DNA from: Methylorubrum thiocyanatum
GTDB taxonomy: Bacteria; Pseudomonadota; Alphaproteobacteria; Rhizobiales; Beijerinckiaceae
Assembly: GCA_014138645.1 (NCBI GenBank)
Contig: JACJIB010000008.1
Coordinates: 1 to 64,000 of the forward strand
Direction: 5' to 3'
Length of the DNA stretch: 64,000 bases
This document shows, in pieces, positions 53,154 to 62,815 of the stretch; the first letter of the stretch is position 1, and each line of letters opens with the position of its first letter. The translations under genes and the position numbers were made by a program. The notes under the pieces were generated by a model. It was not told where the DNA came from, ran no database searches, and saw nothing but the letters and a program-made list of their open reading frames with translations.

Positions 53154-56100
53154 TCAGGGCCGGGCGCCGGGCGGGCTGATGTCGAGCGGCACCGCCTCCG
53201 GCGCGGGCTGGGACGGCTCGGCCTCCAGGCGCGCGCGGCGGGCGGCGTCCTCGGCCTCGCGCTGACGGGCGAGCCGCGCCGCCTCCTCGGCGGCCTGCTG
53301 CGCCTTGAGCCGGGCTTGGCGCGCAGCGTCCTCGGCGGCCGTGCGGGCGCGGTCCATCTCGATCCGGGCGCGGCGGCGCTGGCGCTCGCTCTGGTCGGCA
53401 TCGAACAGCTCGATCTTCTCCAATTCCCGCTGGAGCACGAGGGCGGCGAGCCCGGTGGTGAGCGGCGCCGCGTCGAGCCGCCGCTCGGGCGCGGTCAGCG
53501 GTCCGCCGAAGCCGAGCTGGATCGCGGGCGCGGCGCCGGACCAGCCCTTCGGCGCGGCGGCCGCGATGAGGGCGCCGCGAGCGTCGAGGCTGCGGTGGCG
53601 CAGATCGACCTGCAGCGTGCCGTTCCAGCGTGCAGGGCCGAGATCGATCCCGAACGGAGCCGTGCGCAGGGTGGCCGACGATAGGGTGAAGGCGGCCGAG
53701 ACCGGTCCCTTGGCATGGAGCGGACCGGCCGAGAGTTCCTCCGATACCAGCGCCTGGAGCCGTCCCTCGCGCAGGGGATCGTCCTCGGCCAGCGCCTTGC
53801 CGAGGGCCCGGTCCAGGGCGGCCGCATCGGCGCCGGGCAGCGTCAGGTCGGCGAGCCGGAACTCGCCGTTGCCCGAGAGATCGTTCGACAGGGCGGCGAG
53901 GCTCACCCCCGTGGCGCCGAAACGCAGCTTCGCCGAGAGCCGGCCGGTGAGCGGTCCGGGGCCGATCAAGGCGGCAAGGTCGGCGCCGTCGACGCTGCCC
54001 TCCCCGGAAATTGCGGCGCTGCCCGCCGGCCGGGCGAGCGTGACGGAGCCTCCGAGCCGGCCGCCGGCGAGACCGGCCGAAAGGTCGCGAAGGCTCAAGG
54101 CATCGCCCTCACGCACCAGCGTCAGGTTCGCCCCCTCGGCGACGAGGCCGCGGCCGAGATCGAGCTGCCCGACCTTGAGGCCCAGGCTTGTCCGCGGCTG
54201 AGCCGGTACTGAACCGAAGCGGTTGCCCTCGCCTGCGGGGAACACGGTCGCCGCAGCGAGCGCCGGCAGCGACAGGCGGCTCAGCGTAGCGGTGCCGGAA
54301 AGCGCCCCGTCCGGGGCCCGATCGAGAGCGGCGGAGAGGTCGGCGCCCGCCGCCTGCCCCGTCACCTCGGCATGCGCATCCGCGTTCCGGCGCGACAGGT
54401 TCACTGTCAGGGCGGCGGGCAGCGCCTCGGCGGCCGGGGCGGCGCTGCCGGCGAGGATCAGGAAGGGCGCGAGGTCGGGCGTCTCCAGCCGCAATTCGCC
54501 GCCGGCCGGCGGCCGGTCGAGATTGTCGAGCAGGATCGGGCGCGGCGTGGAGAGGGTGAGGCCGGCAAGATCGCCCTCGACGCCGAGCGCGAGCGGCGCG
54601 CTCTCCTGGCCCGAAGCGGTCGCCGTACGGCTCCCGGTCAGCCGGAGGCGGCCGGGCCGGCGCAGGGCGGCGATGTCGTCGCGGCCGAACCAGCGGCCGG
54701 TCCTGGGCGTCGTCAGCGTCGCGTCGAGGCGGTCGATCCGTCCGGCGCGGGCCAGAAGCGCGAGACCGAGATCGCCCTCCCCCACGCGCCCCTTCGCCGT
54801 CGCGCGCAGGGCATCCGCCTCGCCCGATTCGCGCTCGAGGGTCAGGTCGAGGGCCAATCCGCTCTGGCGGACGCCCTGGGGCACGAGGCGGGCCTCGGGC
54901 AGGAAGCCGCGCTCCAGAAGGGCGAGCAGCGGCGCTGCCTTGCCCGCCGTCACCCGGCCTTCGATCCGTCCCGACCCGTCCGGGGCGATCCGCCCGGCGA
55001 GCTGCGCGCTCGCACCCGCGAGATCGGCGATGTCGAGGGTGTCCACGACGAGGCTGGCGCCGTCCGATTGCAGGCTGACCGCGATGGTGCCGTTGCCGGA
55101 ATGCGCGCCCGAGGGTCCGTAGCGCACGTCGCGCGCCTTCAGCGTCAGGCCGAGGTCGTGCCGGTGGAGGCCCGACATGAGTTCGCCCAGCGGCGGCAGT
55201 TCGGCGATGTCGATGCCGCTGGCGGAGAGCTGCGCGTCGAGCCGGCCGCGCCCGTCGCCGCCGCCGCGATCGTACCGGGCGTTGCCGGTGACGCGGGCTT
55301 CGCCGAGGGCGAGGCGCAGGTTGCGCAGCGAGAGGTCGCCGCCGGCCGCGGAAAGGTCCGTGCCGAGTTCGAAGGCGCGCCCGTCGAGGATTGCCGCGAG
55401 GCTCTCCTCCGCGCCGATGCGTCCGAGATAGCGCCCGAGCCCCTCCGAATCGCGCGCGGCGAGGTCGATATGGCCCGTGAAGCGGGGCTCGCCCGACAGC
55501 TCGGCCTCGCCGGTGGCCGAAACGCGGGCCGAACCGGGCGCCGTGCCTTCGAAGCGCCGCAGCACGAGGCCGCCGGCACGGTCGAAGGTGCCGCGGAAGG
55601 CGACGCCGGCCCAATCGTCGAGGCCGAGGGCGACGCTCTCGGCGGCGAGATCGAGGTCGAGGAGCAGCGGCGGCGTCAGGGCGCCCGAGGATAGTCCGGA
55701 GGACAACCCCCCGGCCAGCATTCCCCGCGCACCGCCGGAGAGCAGCAGCCCGTCGAGGTCGAGCCGGCGGGTGCGCAGCGTCAGGCCGAGCCGGGCCTCG
55801 CGCAGGTCGAGCCGGCCGCTGCCCGACAGCCGCGCCGCCTTGCCGCCGGGATCGAGTTCGATCTCCACCGACTTGGCCTGCGCGACGGGGCCGCGCGCCT
55901 CGAATTTCGCCGCGAGGGTGAGCGGCAGAACGGCGCCGGCCGGCTGGACCGGCGGCCCGACGGTGAGCCTCGCCGTGCCCTCCGCCTCGGGCACGAGGCC
56001 GCGATGTGCCTGGTCTCCCCCCGGAGCGTCTTCGGGTTTGAAGGTGAGGCGGGCATCGAGTTCCAGCCGGGGCATGGTGTCGCCGCCGCCCGTGAGCTTC

Positions 56101-56693
56101 AGCGAGACGCCGCCATCCCCGCCGGCGGTGCTGGTGGCAAGGTGAAAGGGGCTTCCCTTGGCCGTTCCCTCCACCAGCCACGGGCCGGCGAGCGCCGGGG
56201 CCCGGAGGCGCAGGTTCTCGGCCGTAAACTGCGCCTGCGGTGCCTCGCCGGTGCGCGCGGTGGCGACGCTGAGGCGGCGGATGCGCAGGTCGTCGATCAC
56301 GATGTCGCGGCGAAGCGCCTGCGGCTCGCGCGGGAGCAGCAGCGCCTCGTCGGAAACCGGGAGGGTGAGATCGGCACGCTCGATCGCGGTCTGGACGAAG
56401 CGCACCTCCCCCTTGAGCAGGGGTGCCAGGGCGATCTCCGCATCGACGCTCCGCGCATCGAGGGCCGGCCCATCCTCGGCGCCGAGTCGCAGCCGGGCGA
56501 GGCGCAGATGCGGCGAGGGCAGCAGGCGCAGGTCGATGGCGCCCTCGCTGCGGGCACCGGCGCCGAGGGAGTCCGTCAGCGCGCGGTCGATCAGCGCGCG
56601 ATGGGCCGACCAGTCGATGAAGGGCGGCACGGCCACCGCCGCCACGAGAACCAGCACGACGGCGCCCGCGAGCGCGGTCAGGATATCACGCAC
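53154..56693 (-). CDS. AsmA-family protein
   Basis: The 1179-aa product has one N-terminal membrane helix (ALAGAVVLVLVAAVAVPPFI) and a very long beta-rich repeat region of the AsmA type, which spans the periplasm and is thought to move phospholipid to the outer membrane. LRLLPSPHLRLARLRLGAEDGPA near the start is the family's opening. The last 130 residues are a highly charged Arg/Ala/Glu coiled coil (EMDRARTAAEDAARQARLKA), an unusual tail. Start is GTG 56693. Confidence 0.9.
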   Translation of the reverse strand: MRDILTALAGAVVLVLVAAVAVPPFIDWSAHRALIDRALTDSLGAGARSEGAIDLRLLPSPHLRLARLRLGAEDGPALDARSVDAEIALAPLLKGEVRFVQTAIERADLTLPVSDEALLLPREPQALRRDIVIDDLRIRRLSVATARTGEAPQAQFTAENLRLRAPALAGPWLVEGTAKGSPFHLATSTAGGDGGVSLKLTGGGDTMPRLELDARLTFKPEDAPGGDQAHRGLVPEAEGTARLTVGPPVQPAGAVLPLTLAAKFEARGPVAQAKSVEIELDPGGKAARLSGSGRLDLREARLGLTLRTRRLDLDGLLLSGGARGMLAGGLSSGLSSGALTPPLLLDLDLAAESVALGLDDWAGVAFRGTFDRAGGLVLRRFEGTAPGSARVSATGEAELSGEPRFTGHIDLAARDSEGLGRYLGRIGAEESLAAILDGRAFELGTDLSAAGGDLSLRNLRLALGEARVTGNARYDRGGGDGRGRLDAQLSASGIDIAELPPLGELMSGLHRHDLGLTLKARDVRYGPSGAHSGNGTIAVSLQSDGASLVVDTLDIADLAGASAQLAGRIAPDGSGRIEGRVTAGKAAPLLALLERGFLPEARLVPQGVRQSGLALDLTLERESGEADALRATAKGRVGEGDLGLALLARAGRIDRLDATLTTPRTGRWFGRDDIAALRRPGRLRLTGSRTATASGQESAPLALGVEGDLAGLTLSTPRPILLDNLDRPPAGGELRLETPDLAPFLILAGSAAPAAEALPAALTVNLSRRNADAHAEVTGQAAGADLSAALDRAPDGALSGTATLSRLSLPALAAATVFPAGEGNRFGSVPAQPRTSLGLKVGQLDLGRGLVAEGANLTLVREGDALSLRDLSAGLAGGRLGGSVTLARPAGSAAISGEGSVDGADLAALIGPGPLTGRLSAKLRFGATGVSLAALSNDLSGNGEFRLADLTLPGADAAALDRALGKALAEDDPLREGRLQALVSEELSAGPLHAKGPVSAAFTLSSATLRTAPFGIDLGPARWNGTLQVDLRHRSLDARGALIAAAAPKGWSGAAPAIQLGFGGPLTAPERRLDAAPLTTGLAALVLQRELEKIELFDADQSERQRRRARIEMDRARTAAEDAARQARLKAQQAAEEAARLARQREAEDAARRARLEAEPSQPAPEAVPLDISPPGARP

Positions 56694-56849
56694 CGTTATC
56701 GCTTCCGCCTGGCCTGCGGGCCGCAGGTCTTGGTTCGCGTTTCACGCGCGTTTCGAAGCGAAGCCTCTGGAAGCGCGCAAAACCCCGTCCACGCGGCCAT
56801 AGCACAGGCTGCGGCCGGCCCGCACCACAAGCTCAAGCGCGAGCGGATC

Positions 56850-57101
56850 TCAGCGGCGGATGCCGAAGGACGGCCCGGCCGGCGGCGGCACGTTGAGCGG
56901 CGCGCGCTGGATCTGGTTGCGGATGGCGCTGTTCTCCAAGCTCTGGCGCTGCTCGAAGTTGCGGTTCTCGTTCCGGTACTCGAACGTCTGGTTCTGCCGG
57001 CTCGTGGCGCCCCGGTTCCCCGGGCTCTGCGCCAGGGCCGGCGTCACCGCCGGCGCGAGAACAGCGAGCAGGGTCAGGAGGGTGAGCGACGGGGCACGCA
57101 T
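56850..57101 (-). CDS. Small secreted Asn/Arg/Gln-rich protein
   Basis: The 83-aa product has a good signal peptide (SLTLLTLLAVLAPAVTPALA, cut after ALA) and an Asn/Gln/Arg-rich mature part that ends in FGIRR. ATG 57101 has AAGGA about 8 bases upstream; an in-frame ATG at 57116 would give five more residues. No family recognised. It lies between AsmA and uvrD, opposite to uvrD. Confidence 0.6.
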   Translation of the reverse strand: MRAPSLTLLTLLAVLAPAVTPALAQSPGNRGATSRQNQTFEYRNENRNFEQRQSLENSAIRNQIQRAPLNVPPPAGPSFGIRR

Positions 57102-57215
57102 GGCCTCATCCTTCATCGTTGTCGGTCTTCGGACTTCCCGGGTGACGCGCGAGGGGGGCCGGGGGTTCCGGATCGGGTCTCGACGGCGTTCGCCTTTTGG
57201 TCCAGGGATGCGCGC

Positions 57216-59612
57216 ATGATGCAAGAGCCCCACGACGCGCCCGGCGCGTTCCGGCCGCGCCCGTCCGACGACGAAGCGCCGTCGGCTCCGACCTCCATCG
57301 CTGCCCGTGCCATGGCCGCCCTGCGGCCCGAGGGCGCCTCCTATCTCTCCGGCCTGAACCCGGAGCAGCGCCGCGCCGTGGAGGCGACGGAGGGGCCCGT
57401 TCTCGTGCTGGCCGGTGCCGGCACCGGCAAGACGCGGGTGCTGACGACGCGCATCGCCCACCTGATCGCCACCGGCAAGGCGCGGCCCTACGACATCCTC
57501 TCGGTGACCTTCACCAACAAGGCCGCCCGGGAAATGAAGCACCGCATCGGCGGGCTCATCGGCCCGGCGGGCGAGGGCATGCCCTGGCTCGGCACCTTCC
57601 ACGCCATCGGCACCAAGATCCTGCGCCGCCACGCCGAGCTGGTCGGATTGAAATCCGACTTCACCATCCTCGGCACCGACGACCAGCTCCGCCTGATGAA
57701 GCAGGTCATCGCCGACCAGAACATCGACGAGAAGCGCTGGCCCGCCCGCTCGCTCGCCCACACGATCGACGGCTGGAAGAACCGGGGTCTCTCTCCCGAG
57801 CAGGTGCCGCCGGGCGAGGCCCAGGCCTTCGCCTTCGGCAAGGGCGGGCAGCTCTACGCCGCCTATCAGGCCCGGCTCGCCACCCTCAACGCGGTCGATT
57901 TCGGCGACCTTCTGCTGCTCTGCCTGAAACTGTGGCGCGAGAACCCGGACATCCTGGCCAATTACCAGGACCGGTTCCGCTACATCCTCGTGGACGAGTA
58001 CCAGGACACCAACGTCGCCCAGTATCTCTGGCTCAGGCTGCTGGCCCAGGCGCGCAAGAACGTCGCCTGCGTCGGCGACGACGACCAGTCGATCTACGGT
58101 TGGCGCGGCGCCGAGGTCGACAACATCCTGCGCTTCGAGCACGACTTCCCCGGTGCCACCGTGGTGCGTCTTGAGCGGAACTACCGCTCGACCGGCCACA
58201 TCCTCGCCGCCGCCTCCGGCCTGATCGCCAAGAACGAGGGCCGCCTCGGCAAGACCCTTCGCACGGAAGACGAGGCCGGCGAGCCGGTGACCGTGACCGG
58301 CGCCTGGGATTCGGAGGAAGAGGCGCGCCAGGTCGCCGAATCGATCGAGTCGCTCCAGCGCCGGGGGCACCCGCTCTCGGAGATCGCCGTGCTGGTGCGG
58401 ATCTCAGCGCAGATGCGCGAGATCGAGGACCGGTTCGTGCAAGTCGGCCTGCCCTACCGGGTCATCGGCGGCCCGCGCTTCTACGAGCGGGCGGAGATCC
58501 GCGACGCGCTGGCCTATCTGCGCGTCACCATGAACGGGGCCGACGACCTCGCCTTCGAGCGCATCTTCAACACGCCCAAGCGCGGCCTGGGCGACGCCAC
58601 CCTCCAGACCCTGCACGCCTTCGCCCGCGCCGACCGGATCCCCCTCCTGGCCGCGGCCGGGAAGCTGATCGAGACCGACGAGCTGAAGCCCCGCGCCCGC
58701 TCGATGCTGCGCGGCCTCGTCGAGAGCTTTTCGCGGTGGGTGCGGCTGGTGGGGACCAAGCCCCATCCGGAGGTCGCGCAGACCATCCTGGAGGAATCCG
58801 GCTACACCGAGATGTGGCAGAAGGACCGCTCGGCCGACGCCGCCGGGCGGCTCGAAAACCTCAAGGAATTCGTCCGCTCGATGGAGGAGTTCCCCGACAT
58901 GGCGGCCTTCCTCGAACACGTCTCCCTCGTCATGGAGGCCTCCGAGGCGGAAGGCGCCGACCGCGTCTCGCTGATGACGCTGCACGCCGCCAAGGGGCTC
59001 GAATTCGACACCGTGTTCCTGCCCGGCTGGGAGGACGGCCTGTTCCCGAACCAGCGCGCCATCGATGAAAGCGGCCGGGCCGGCCTGGAGGAGGAGCGGC
59101 GTCTCGCCCATGTCGGGCTCACCCGGGCCCGCAAGCGCGCCAAGCTGTCGTTCGCCGTCAACCGGCGCATTCACGGCTTGTGGTCCTCGACCATCCCGTC
59201 GCGCTTCATCGACGAGCTGCCGCCGCAGGCGGTGGACGTGATCGAGGCGCCCGCGCATTTCTCGGCGGGCGCCTCGCGCTTCGACCGCAACCCGACCCCG
59301 TTCGGCTCGTCCTACGGCACGCCGGGCTGGCAGCGGGCGCAGGCCAACACCTCGGGCGGGTTCGGCGGGGGCGGCAGCCAAGGGCGCGGCGACGGGCGCG
59401 GCGCCGGGCGCTCGGGCGGGCCCCGGGAGATCGAGGGCGAGCTGGTCGCCAAATTGACCGGCGCGCCCTCCGTCTTCGAGCACGGCCAACGGGTCTTCCA
59501 CACCAAGTTCGGACCCGGCACGGTGGCCGGCGTCGACGGCAACAAGCTCACCGTTGACTTCGACAAGGCCGGCCGGAAGATGGTGCTCGACAGCTTCCTC
59601 CAGCCCGGTTGA
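57216..59612 (+). CDS. uvrD: DNA helicase II (UvrD/PcrA type)
   Basis: The 798-aa superfamily-1A helicase unwinds DNA in excision and mismatch repair. All motifs are present: Walker A GAGTGKTRVL near 67, FTNKAAREMKHRI, VDEYQDTN, GDDDQSIYGWRGA, TLHAAKGLEF and LTRARKRAKLSF. The linker before the last 45 residues is Gly-rich (GGFGGGGSQGRGDGRGAG), and the C-terminal part is a Tudor-like domain as in PcrA. ATG 57216 follows AGGGA by 7 bases. It is monocistronic. Confidence 0.95.
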   Translation: MMQEPHDAPGAFRPRPSDDEAPSAPTSIAARAMAALRPEGASYLSGLNPEQRRAVEATEGPVLVLAGAGTGKTRVLTTRIAHLIATGKARPYDILSVTFTNKAAREMKHRIGGLIGPAGEGMPWLGTFHAIGTKILRRHAELVGLKSDFTILGTDDQLRLMKQVIADQNIDEKRWPARSLAHTIDGWKNRGLSPEQVPPGEAQAFAFGKGGQLYAAYQARLATLNAVDFGDLLLLCLKLWRENPDILANYQDRFRYILVDEYQDTNVAQYLWLRLLAQARKNVACVGDDDQSIYGWRGAEVDNILRFEHDFPGATVVRLERNYRSTGHILAAASGLIAKNEGRLGKTLRTEDEAGEPVTVTGAWDSEEEARQVAESIESLQRRGHPLSEIAVLVRISAQMREIEDRFVQVGLPYRVIGGPRFYERAEIRDALAYLRVTMNGADDLAFERIFNTPKRGLGDATLQTLHAFARADRIPLLAAAGKLIETDELKPRARSMLRGLVESFSRWVRLVGTKPHPEVAQTILEESGYTEMWQKDRSADAAGRLENLKEFVRSMEEFPDMAAFLEHVSLVMEASEAEGADRVSLMTLHAAKGLEFDTVFLPGWEDGLFPNQRAIDESGRAGLEEERRLAHVGLTRARKRAKLSFAVNRRIHGLWSSTIPSRFIDELPPQAVDVIEAPAHFSAGASRFDRNPTPFGSSYGTPGWQRAQANTSGGFGGGGSQGRGDGRGAGRSGGPREIEGELVAKLTGAPSVFEHGQRVFHTKFGPGTVAGVDGNKLTVDFDKAGRKMVLDSFLQPG

Positions 59613-59992
59613 AGCGTCCCGCCGGCGGTCGTCCGCCGGCTGCGCCGCCGCCCTGGGAGGGCGACGCCCGCGATGGCCTTGGTCAGGATCTTCCCGATCC
59701 GCCGGCAGCGCCGAAAGGCGCCGGGTCATCGCTTCTTCGCAGAGCCGTCACGCCCCCGTCGCCCGCGCTTGCAACCCTCGCGGGGCGGGCGAAGCGTTGC
59801 CGTAAAGCCGCGTTCCACAGCCTTCGTGTCGAGGCTTGGAACCGACTCGCGGGGTTTGGCTTTGCTCTTGCGTACAGATGAAAGAAGATCGGCGACGTCT
59901 TCGCCGAATCGAGGGAGAGTTCAGACAGTCGAGACTGGTTGAAAAAGCGAGTTTGCGAGAGTCACGCACGAGTCAAGGTGGAGTGTTGATCC
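59613..59992. other. Intergenic region between uvrD and phoH
   Basis: 380 bases. GCCGGCGG-TCGT-CCGCCGGC at 59621-59640 is a perfect 8-bp hairpin just past the uvrD stop. Sequence from 59850 on is less GC-rich and should hold the phoH promoter; the ribosome site GGTGGAG is 9 bases before the phoH ATG. I see no RNA gene or plausible ORF. Confidence 0.5.
59621..59640 (+). terminator. Hairpin after uvrD
   Basis: GCCGGCGG, loop TCGT, CCGCCGGC begins 9 bases after the uvrD stop. Perfect 8-bp stem, no T tract; possible terminator. Confidence 0.5.
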
Positions 59993-60709
59993 ATGAAGAG
60001 ACGACGCGCACGGCTTGAACTGGTTGAGGACCGACCGATCCGGATGCATCGGACCCGCTTCGACGAGGAACGTAATCCCGCACCCATCCAACCACTCACG
60101 GATAAACAAGGTCAGTACCTCGACGCCCTCGCGTCATCTTCACAAGTCATCGTTCTCGGACCCGCCGGCACGGGCAAGACCTTCATCGCCGGCACCCGCG
60201 CCGCCGATCTACTCCGCCAGCGCCGGATCTCGAAGGTCGTCATCACCCGCCCCAACGTCCCCTCCGGCCGCTCGCTCGGCTTCTTCCCCGGAACCCTGGA
60301 AGAGAAGATCGCGCCCTGGGTCGCTCCCCTCACCGAAACGATGAAGGAGCGCATGGGGGCTGCCGCCTTCGACATCGCAGTGAAGGCCGGCGACATCGAA
60401 GTCGTCCCCTTCGAGGTCATGCGCGGGCGCACCTTCAAGAACTGCCTCGTGATCCTCGACGAGGCGCAGAACACCACGACGCCCGAAATCAAGATGTTCC
60501 TGACCCGCATCGGCGACGATTGCCAGGTCATCATCAATGGCGACGTCTCGCAGACCGATCTGCGCGAGACATCGGGGCTGCGCACGGTCATCCACCTCGT
60601 GAAGAGCCGGATGATGGCGATCCCGATCGTGGAATTCACGCTCGACGACATCGTCCGCTCCGGCATCTGCGCGGAATGGGTGAAGGCGTTCGAGGAGGAG
60701 CGGCTGTAG
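59993..60709 (+). CDS. PhoH-family ATPase
   Basis: The 238-aa product contains the PhoH NTP-binding domain: GPAGTGKT at 56-63, VVITRPNVPSGRSLGFFPG and the Walker-B-like LVILDEAQNTTTPEIKMFLT. It lacks a PIN domain (so not PhoH2) and the usual PhoH N-terminal KH-like part is short. PhoH proteins are phosphate-starvation ATPases whose RNA-related role is still unclear. The start is supported by GGTGGAG 9 bases upstream. Confidence 0.9.
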   Translation: MKRRRARLELVEDRPIRMHRTRFDEERNPAPIQPLTDKQGQYLDALASSSQVIVLGPAGTGKTFIAGTRAADLLRQRRISKVVITRPNVPSGRSLGFFPGTLEEKIAPWVAPLTETMKERMGAAAFDIAVKAGDIEVVPFEVMRGRTFKNCLVILDEAQNTTTPEIKMFLTRIGDDCQVIINGDVSQTDLRETSGLRTVIHLVKSRMMAIPIVEFTLDDIVRSGICAEWVKAFEEERL

Positions 60710-60734
60710 TACGCGCCACGACTCGGTAAGACGC

Positions 60735-60764
60735 GATGACGAGGTCCCGACAGGCCTCGTCATC
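60735..60764. terminator. Hairpin between converging phoH and aqpZ
   Basis: GATGACGAGG and CCTCGTCATC form a perfect 10-bp stem around 10 bases, 25 bases past the phoH stop and 16 bases past the aqpZ stop. Likely shared terminator; no T tract. Confidence 0.6.
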
Positions 60765-60779
60765 GGTGACGATGGATCC

Positions 60780-61520
60780 TCAGATCCCGGCGCCTCTCTC
60801 GATAATGGCCGTCTCGACGATGTCGGCGGGTTCGTAGAGCCAGCGCGCCATGGCGCCGGCCGCGATGGCTCCGACGATCGGGGCGAGCCAGAACAGCCAG
60901 AGCTGCGCGATGTAGTCCGGGCCCGCGAACAGGGCCGGCCCCGTGCTACGGGCGGGGTTCACCGACGTGTTGGTCACCGGGATCGAGATCAGGTGGATCA
61001 ACACGAGCGCGAAACCGATTGGGATGCCGGCAAAACCCGCCGCAGCCCCTTTCGAGGTCGTGCCGACGATGATGAAGACGAAGATGAACGTCGTCAGGAC
61101 TTCCGTGATCAGGCAGGCGGCGAGGCCGTACTTGCCTGGGCTCAGTTCGCCGTAGCCGTTCGCGGCAAAGCCGTTCGGCACCCAGCCGGCCTTGCCCGAG
61201 GCAATGGTGTAGAGGGTGAAAGCTGCCACTGTCGCGCCGATGACCTGCGCGATGATGTAGGGCAGGACATGCCGGCTCGCGCAGCGCCGGGCCGACCAGA
61301 GCCCGAGCGTGACGGCCGGATTGAAATGGCCGCCCGAGATGTGGCCGACAGCGTAGGCCATCGTCAGCACGGTGAAGCCGAAGGCGAAGGCGACGCCGAG
61401 GAAGCCGATGCCAAGTTCCGGGAAGGCTGCGGAGAGGACAGCGGCACCGCATCCGCCGAAAGTGAGCCAGAAGGTGCCGAAGAACTCGGCGGTCGTCCGA
61501 CGCATCGTATCGTGATCCAT
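60780..61520 (-). CDS. aqpZ: Aquaporin Z water channel
   Basis: The 246-aa inner-membrane protein has six helices and both NPA boxes: GGHFNPAVTLG near 64 and NTSVNPARSTGPAL near 190. The selectivity Arg follows the second NPA (NPAR). These are water-selective features; glycerol channels would show an Asp after the second NPA box. ATG 61520 (DHDTMRRTTAEFFGTF); ATG 61508 (MRRTTAEF) is a close alternative and would start just before the first helix. Confidence 0.95.
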   Translation of the reverse strand: MDHDTMRRTTAEFFGTFWLTFGGCGAAVLSAAFPELGIGFLGVAFAFGFTVLTMAYAVGHISGGHFNPAVTLGLWSARRCASRHVLPYIIAQVIGATVAAFTLYTIASGKAGWVPNGFAANGYGELSPGKYGLAACLITEVLTTFIFVFIIVGTTSKGAAAGFAGIPIGFALVLIHLISIPVTNTSVNPARSTGPALFAGPDYIAQLWLFWLAPIVGAIAAGAMARWLYEPADIVETAIIERGAGI

Positions 61521-61771
61521 GGCGACACCTCATGCTTACGGGTCGCGAGGCGTGGACCGAGCCGTCGACTCGGAAGTCCGATCGCCGCACCGCGGGACGG
61601 AGTCGTCTGCGTCAGAACGAGCCGTGACGCATCGGGAGATGATCCCATGCGTATGTCGGGCCAGCAATGATCGGCATCATACGTCGAACGGCACTCAAGC
61701 GGCGTACCGCTTTCGTGCTCGATGCTTCGGCATCGCGACGAGTCCGGACGAACGCCGCGCGACGACGGGCT

Positions 61772-62665
61772 TCAGGCCGCGGCGACGCCCTTCGTGCGCA
61801 GCGGCCCGACGGACTTGCCGTCCAGCAACTGGCGCAGGCGCTCGACATCGTCGACGTTGTTCGAGGTGAGATCGGTGATGTCGCCCTCGACCAGCGCATC
61901 GACGTGGCGGCAGCGGCGGCGATGCGTCCCTGCCGGACACGAGCAGCGGAGATACGGCCCGTCCGTCCGCTCCTCGAATTCGAGGACGTAGCGGTTGCCG
62001 GTGCTGCCGCGCATGGCGAAGCGCAGCTCACCTTTGGGCCGCAGATCGACGATGCCGGAGGCCCGCAGGGCATGGGCCGATGTCGAACGGGTGAAGTCGC
62101 GCCGAGGGCCGGCCACCGCGCGGATCGGCATCAGCCCGAGGCCGCGGGCGAGATCGGCGATGTCGGCCGCACCGGTCTCGCGCAGGGCCGCCAGCGCGAT
62201 CTCGGCGCAGGCGAAGGCGTCCTCGCCGGCATCGTGGTGCTCGAAGCGGATGCCGAGGCGCCCCGCCACCTTGGCGAGGCCGTGGCCGGCGGGATCGGGG
62301 AAGATCCGCCGGGCGATCTGCAGGGTGCAGTGGCCGGCCATGTCCGGCACCGGCTCGCCCCAGGCGGCGAGCGACGCGGCCAGCACGCCCATATCGAAGC
62401 CGGCATTGTGAGCGAGCAGCAGCGCGCCGGTCAGGTCCGGCCGGAACTCGGCGAAGACCTCGGGAAATGTCGGCGCGTCGCGCACATCCGCCGGCAGGAT
62501 GCCGTGGATGCGGATGTTGCCGGGTGAGAACCGCATCTGCGGCGGGCGGATCAGCCGCGTCTCGCGCCGCACCACGCGGCCGCCCTCGATCCAGGCGAGA
62601 CCGACCGCGCAGGCGCTGTCGCGTCGCTCGTTGGCGGTCTCGAAATCGATCGCGACGACGCTCAT
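61772..62665 (-). CDS. DEDDh 3'-5' exonuclease with C-terminal SWIM-like zinc motif
   Basis: The 297-aa product has an N-terminal DnaQ-type exonuclease domain: Asp7 and Glu9 in AIDFETA, Asp in LLAHNAGFDM near 105 and the His-Asp pair in HHDAGEDAFAC near 154. The C-terminal part has a metal-binding CxC-CxH set, Cys241, Cys243, Cys252 and His254 in RCSCPAG and RCRHVD, the SWIM pattern often used for DNA or protein binding. ATG 62665 opens the exonuclease motif directly. Likely a repair/processing exonuclease, not the replicative proofreading subunit. Confidence 0.82.
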   Translation of the reverse strand: MSVVAIDFETANERRDSACAVGLAWIEGGRVVRRETRLIRPPQMRFSPGNIRIHGILPADVRDAPTFPEVFAEFRPDLTGALLLAHNAGFDMGVLAASLAAWGEPVPDMAGHCTLQIARRIFPDPAGHGLAKVAGRLGIRFEHHDAGEDAFACAEIALAALRETGAADIADLARGLGLMPIRAVAGPRRDFTRSTSAHALRASGIVDLRPKGELRFAMRGSTGNRYVLEFEERTDGPYLRCSCPAGTHRRRCRHVDALVEGDITDLTSNNVDDVERLRQLLDGKSVGPLRTKGVAAA

Positions 62666-62815
62666 GGGTCTCAGATTAGGGGGTGGCGGGCCGATCCCGC
62701 AAGGCACGGGAAGCCGCGCAGGGCCGCGCCCCGCGCCGGATGTCGTGATCGCGGTCGTTGAGACAAAGACAGCCTGAACTCGTTACCGGGCGACAAGGGG
62801 ATTACCGAGGTCGTC

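Noticed and set aside
56004..57215. Extension of the uvrD frame by about 400 codons
   Set aside because: The extension runs antisense through asmA and the small secreted gene and lacks helicase similarity; a good ribosome site precedes 57216.
59836..60018. 60-aa frame upstream of phoH
   Set aside because: It overlaps the phoH start and ribosome site and has no recognisable feature.
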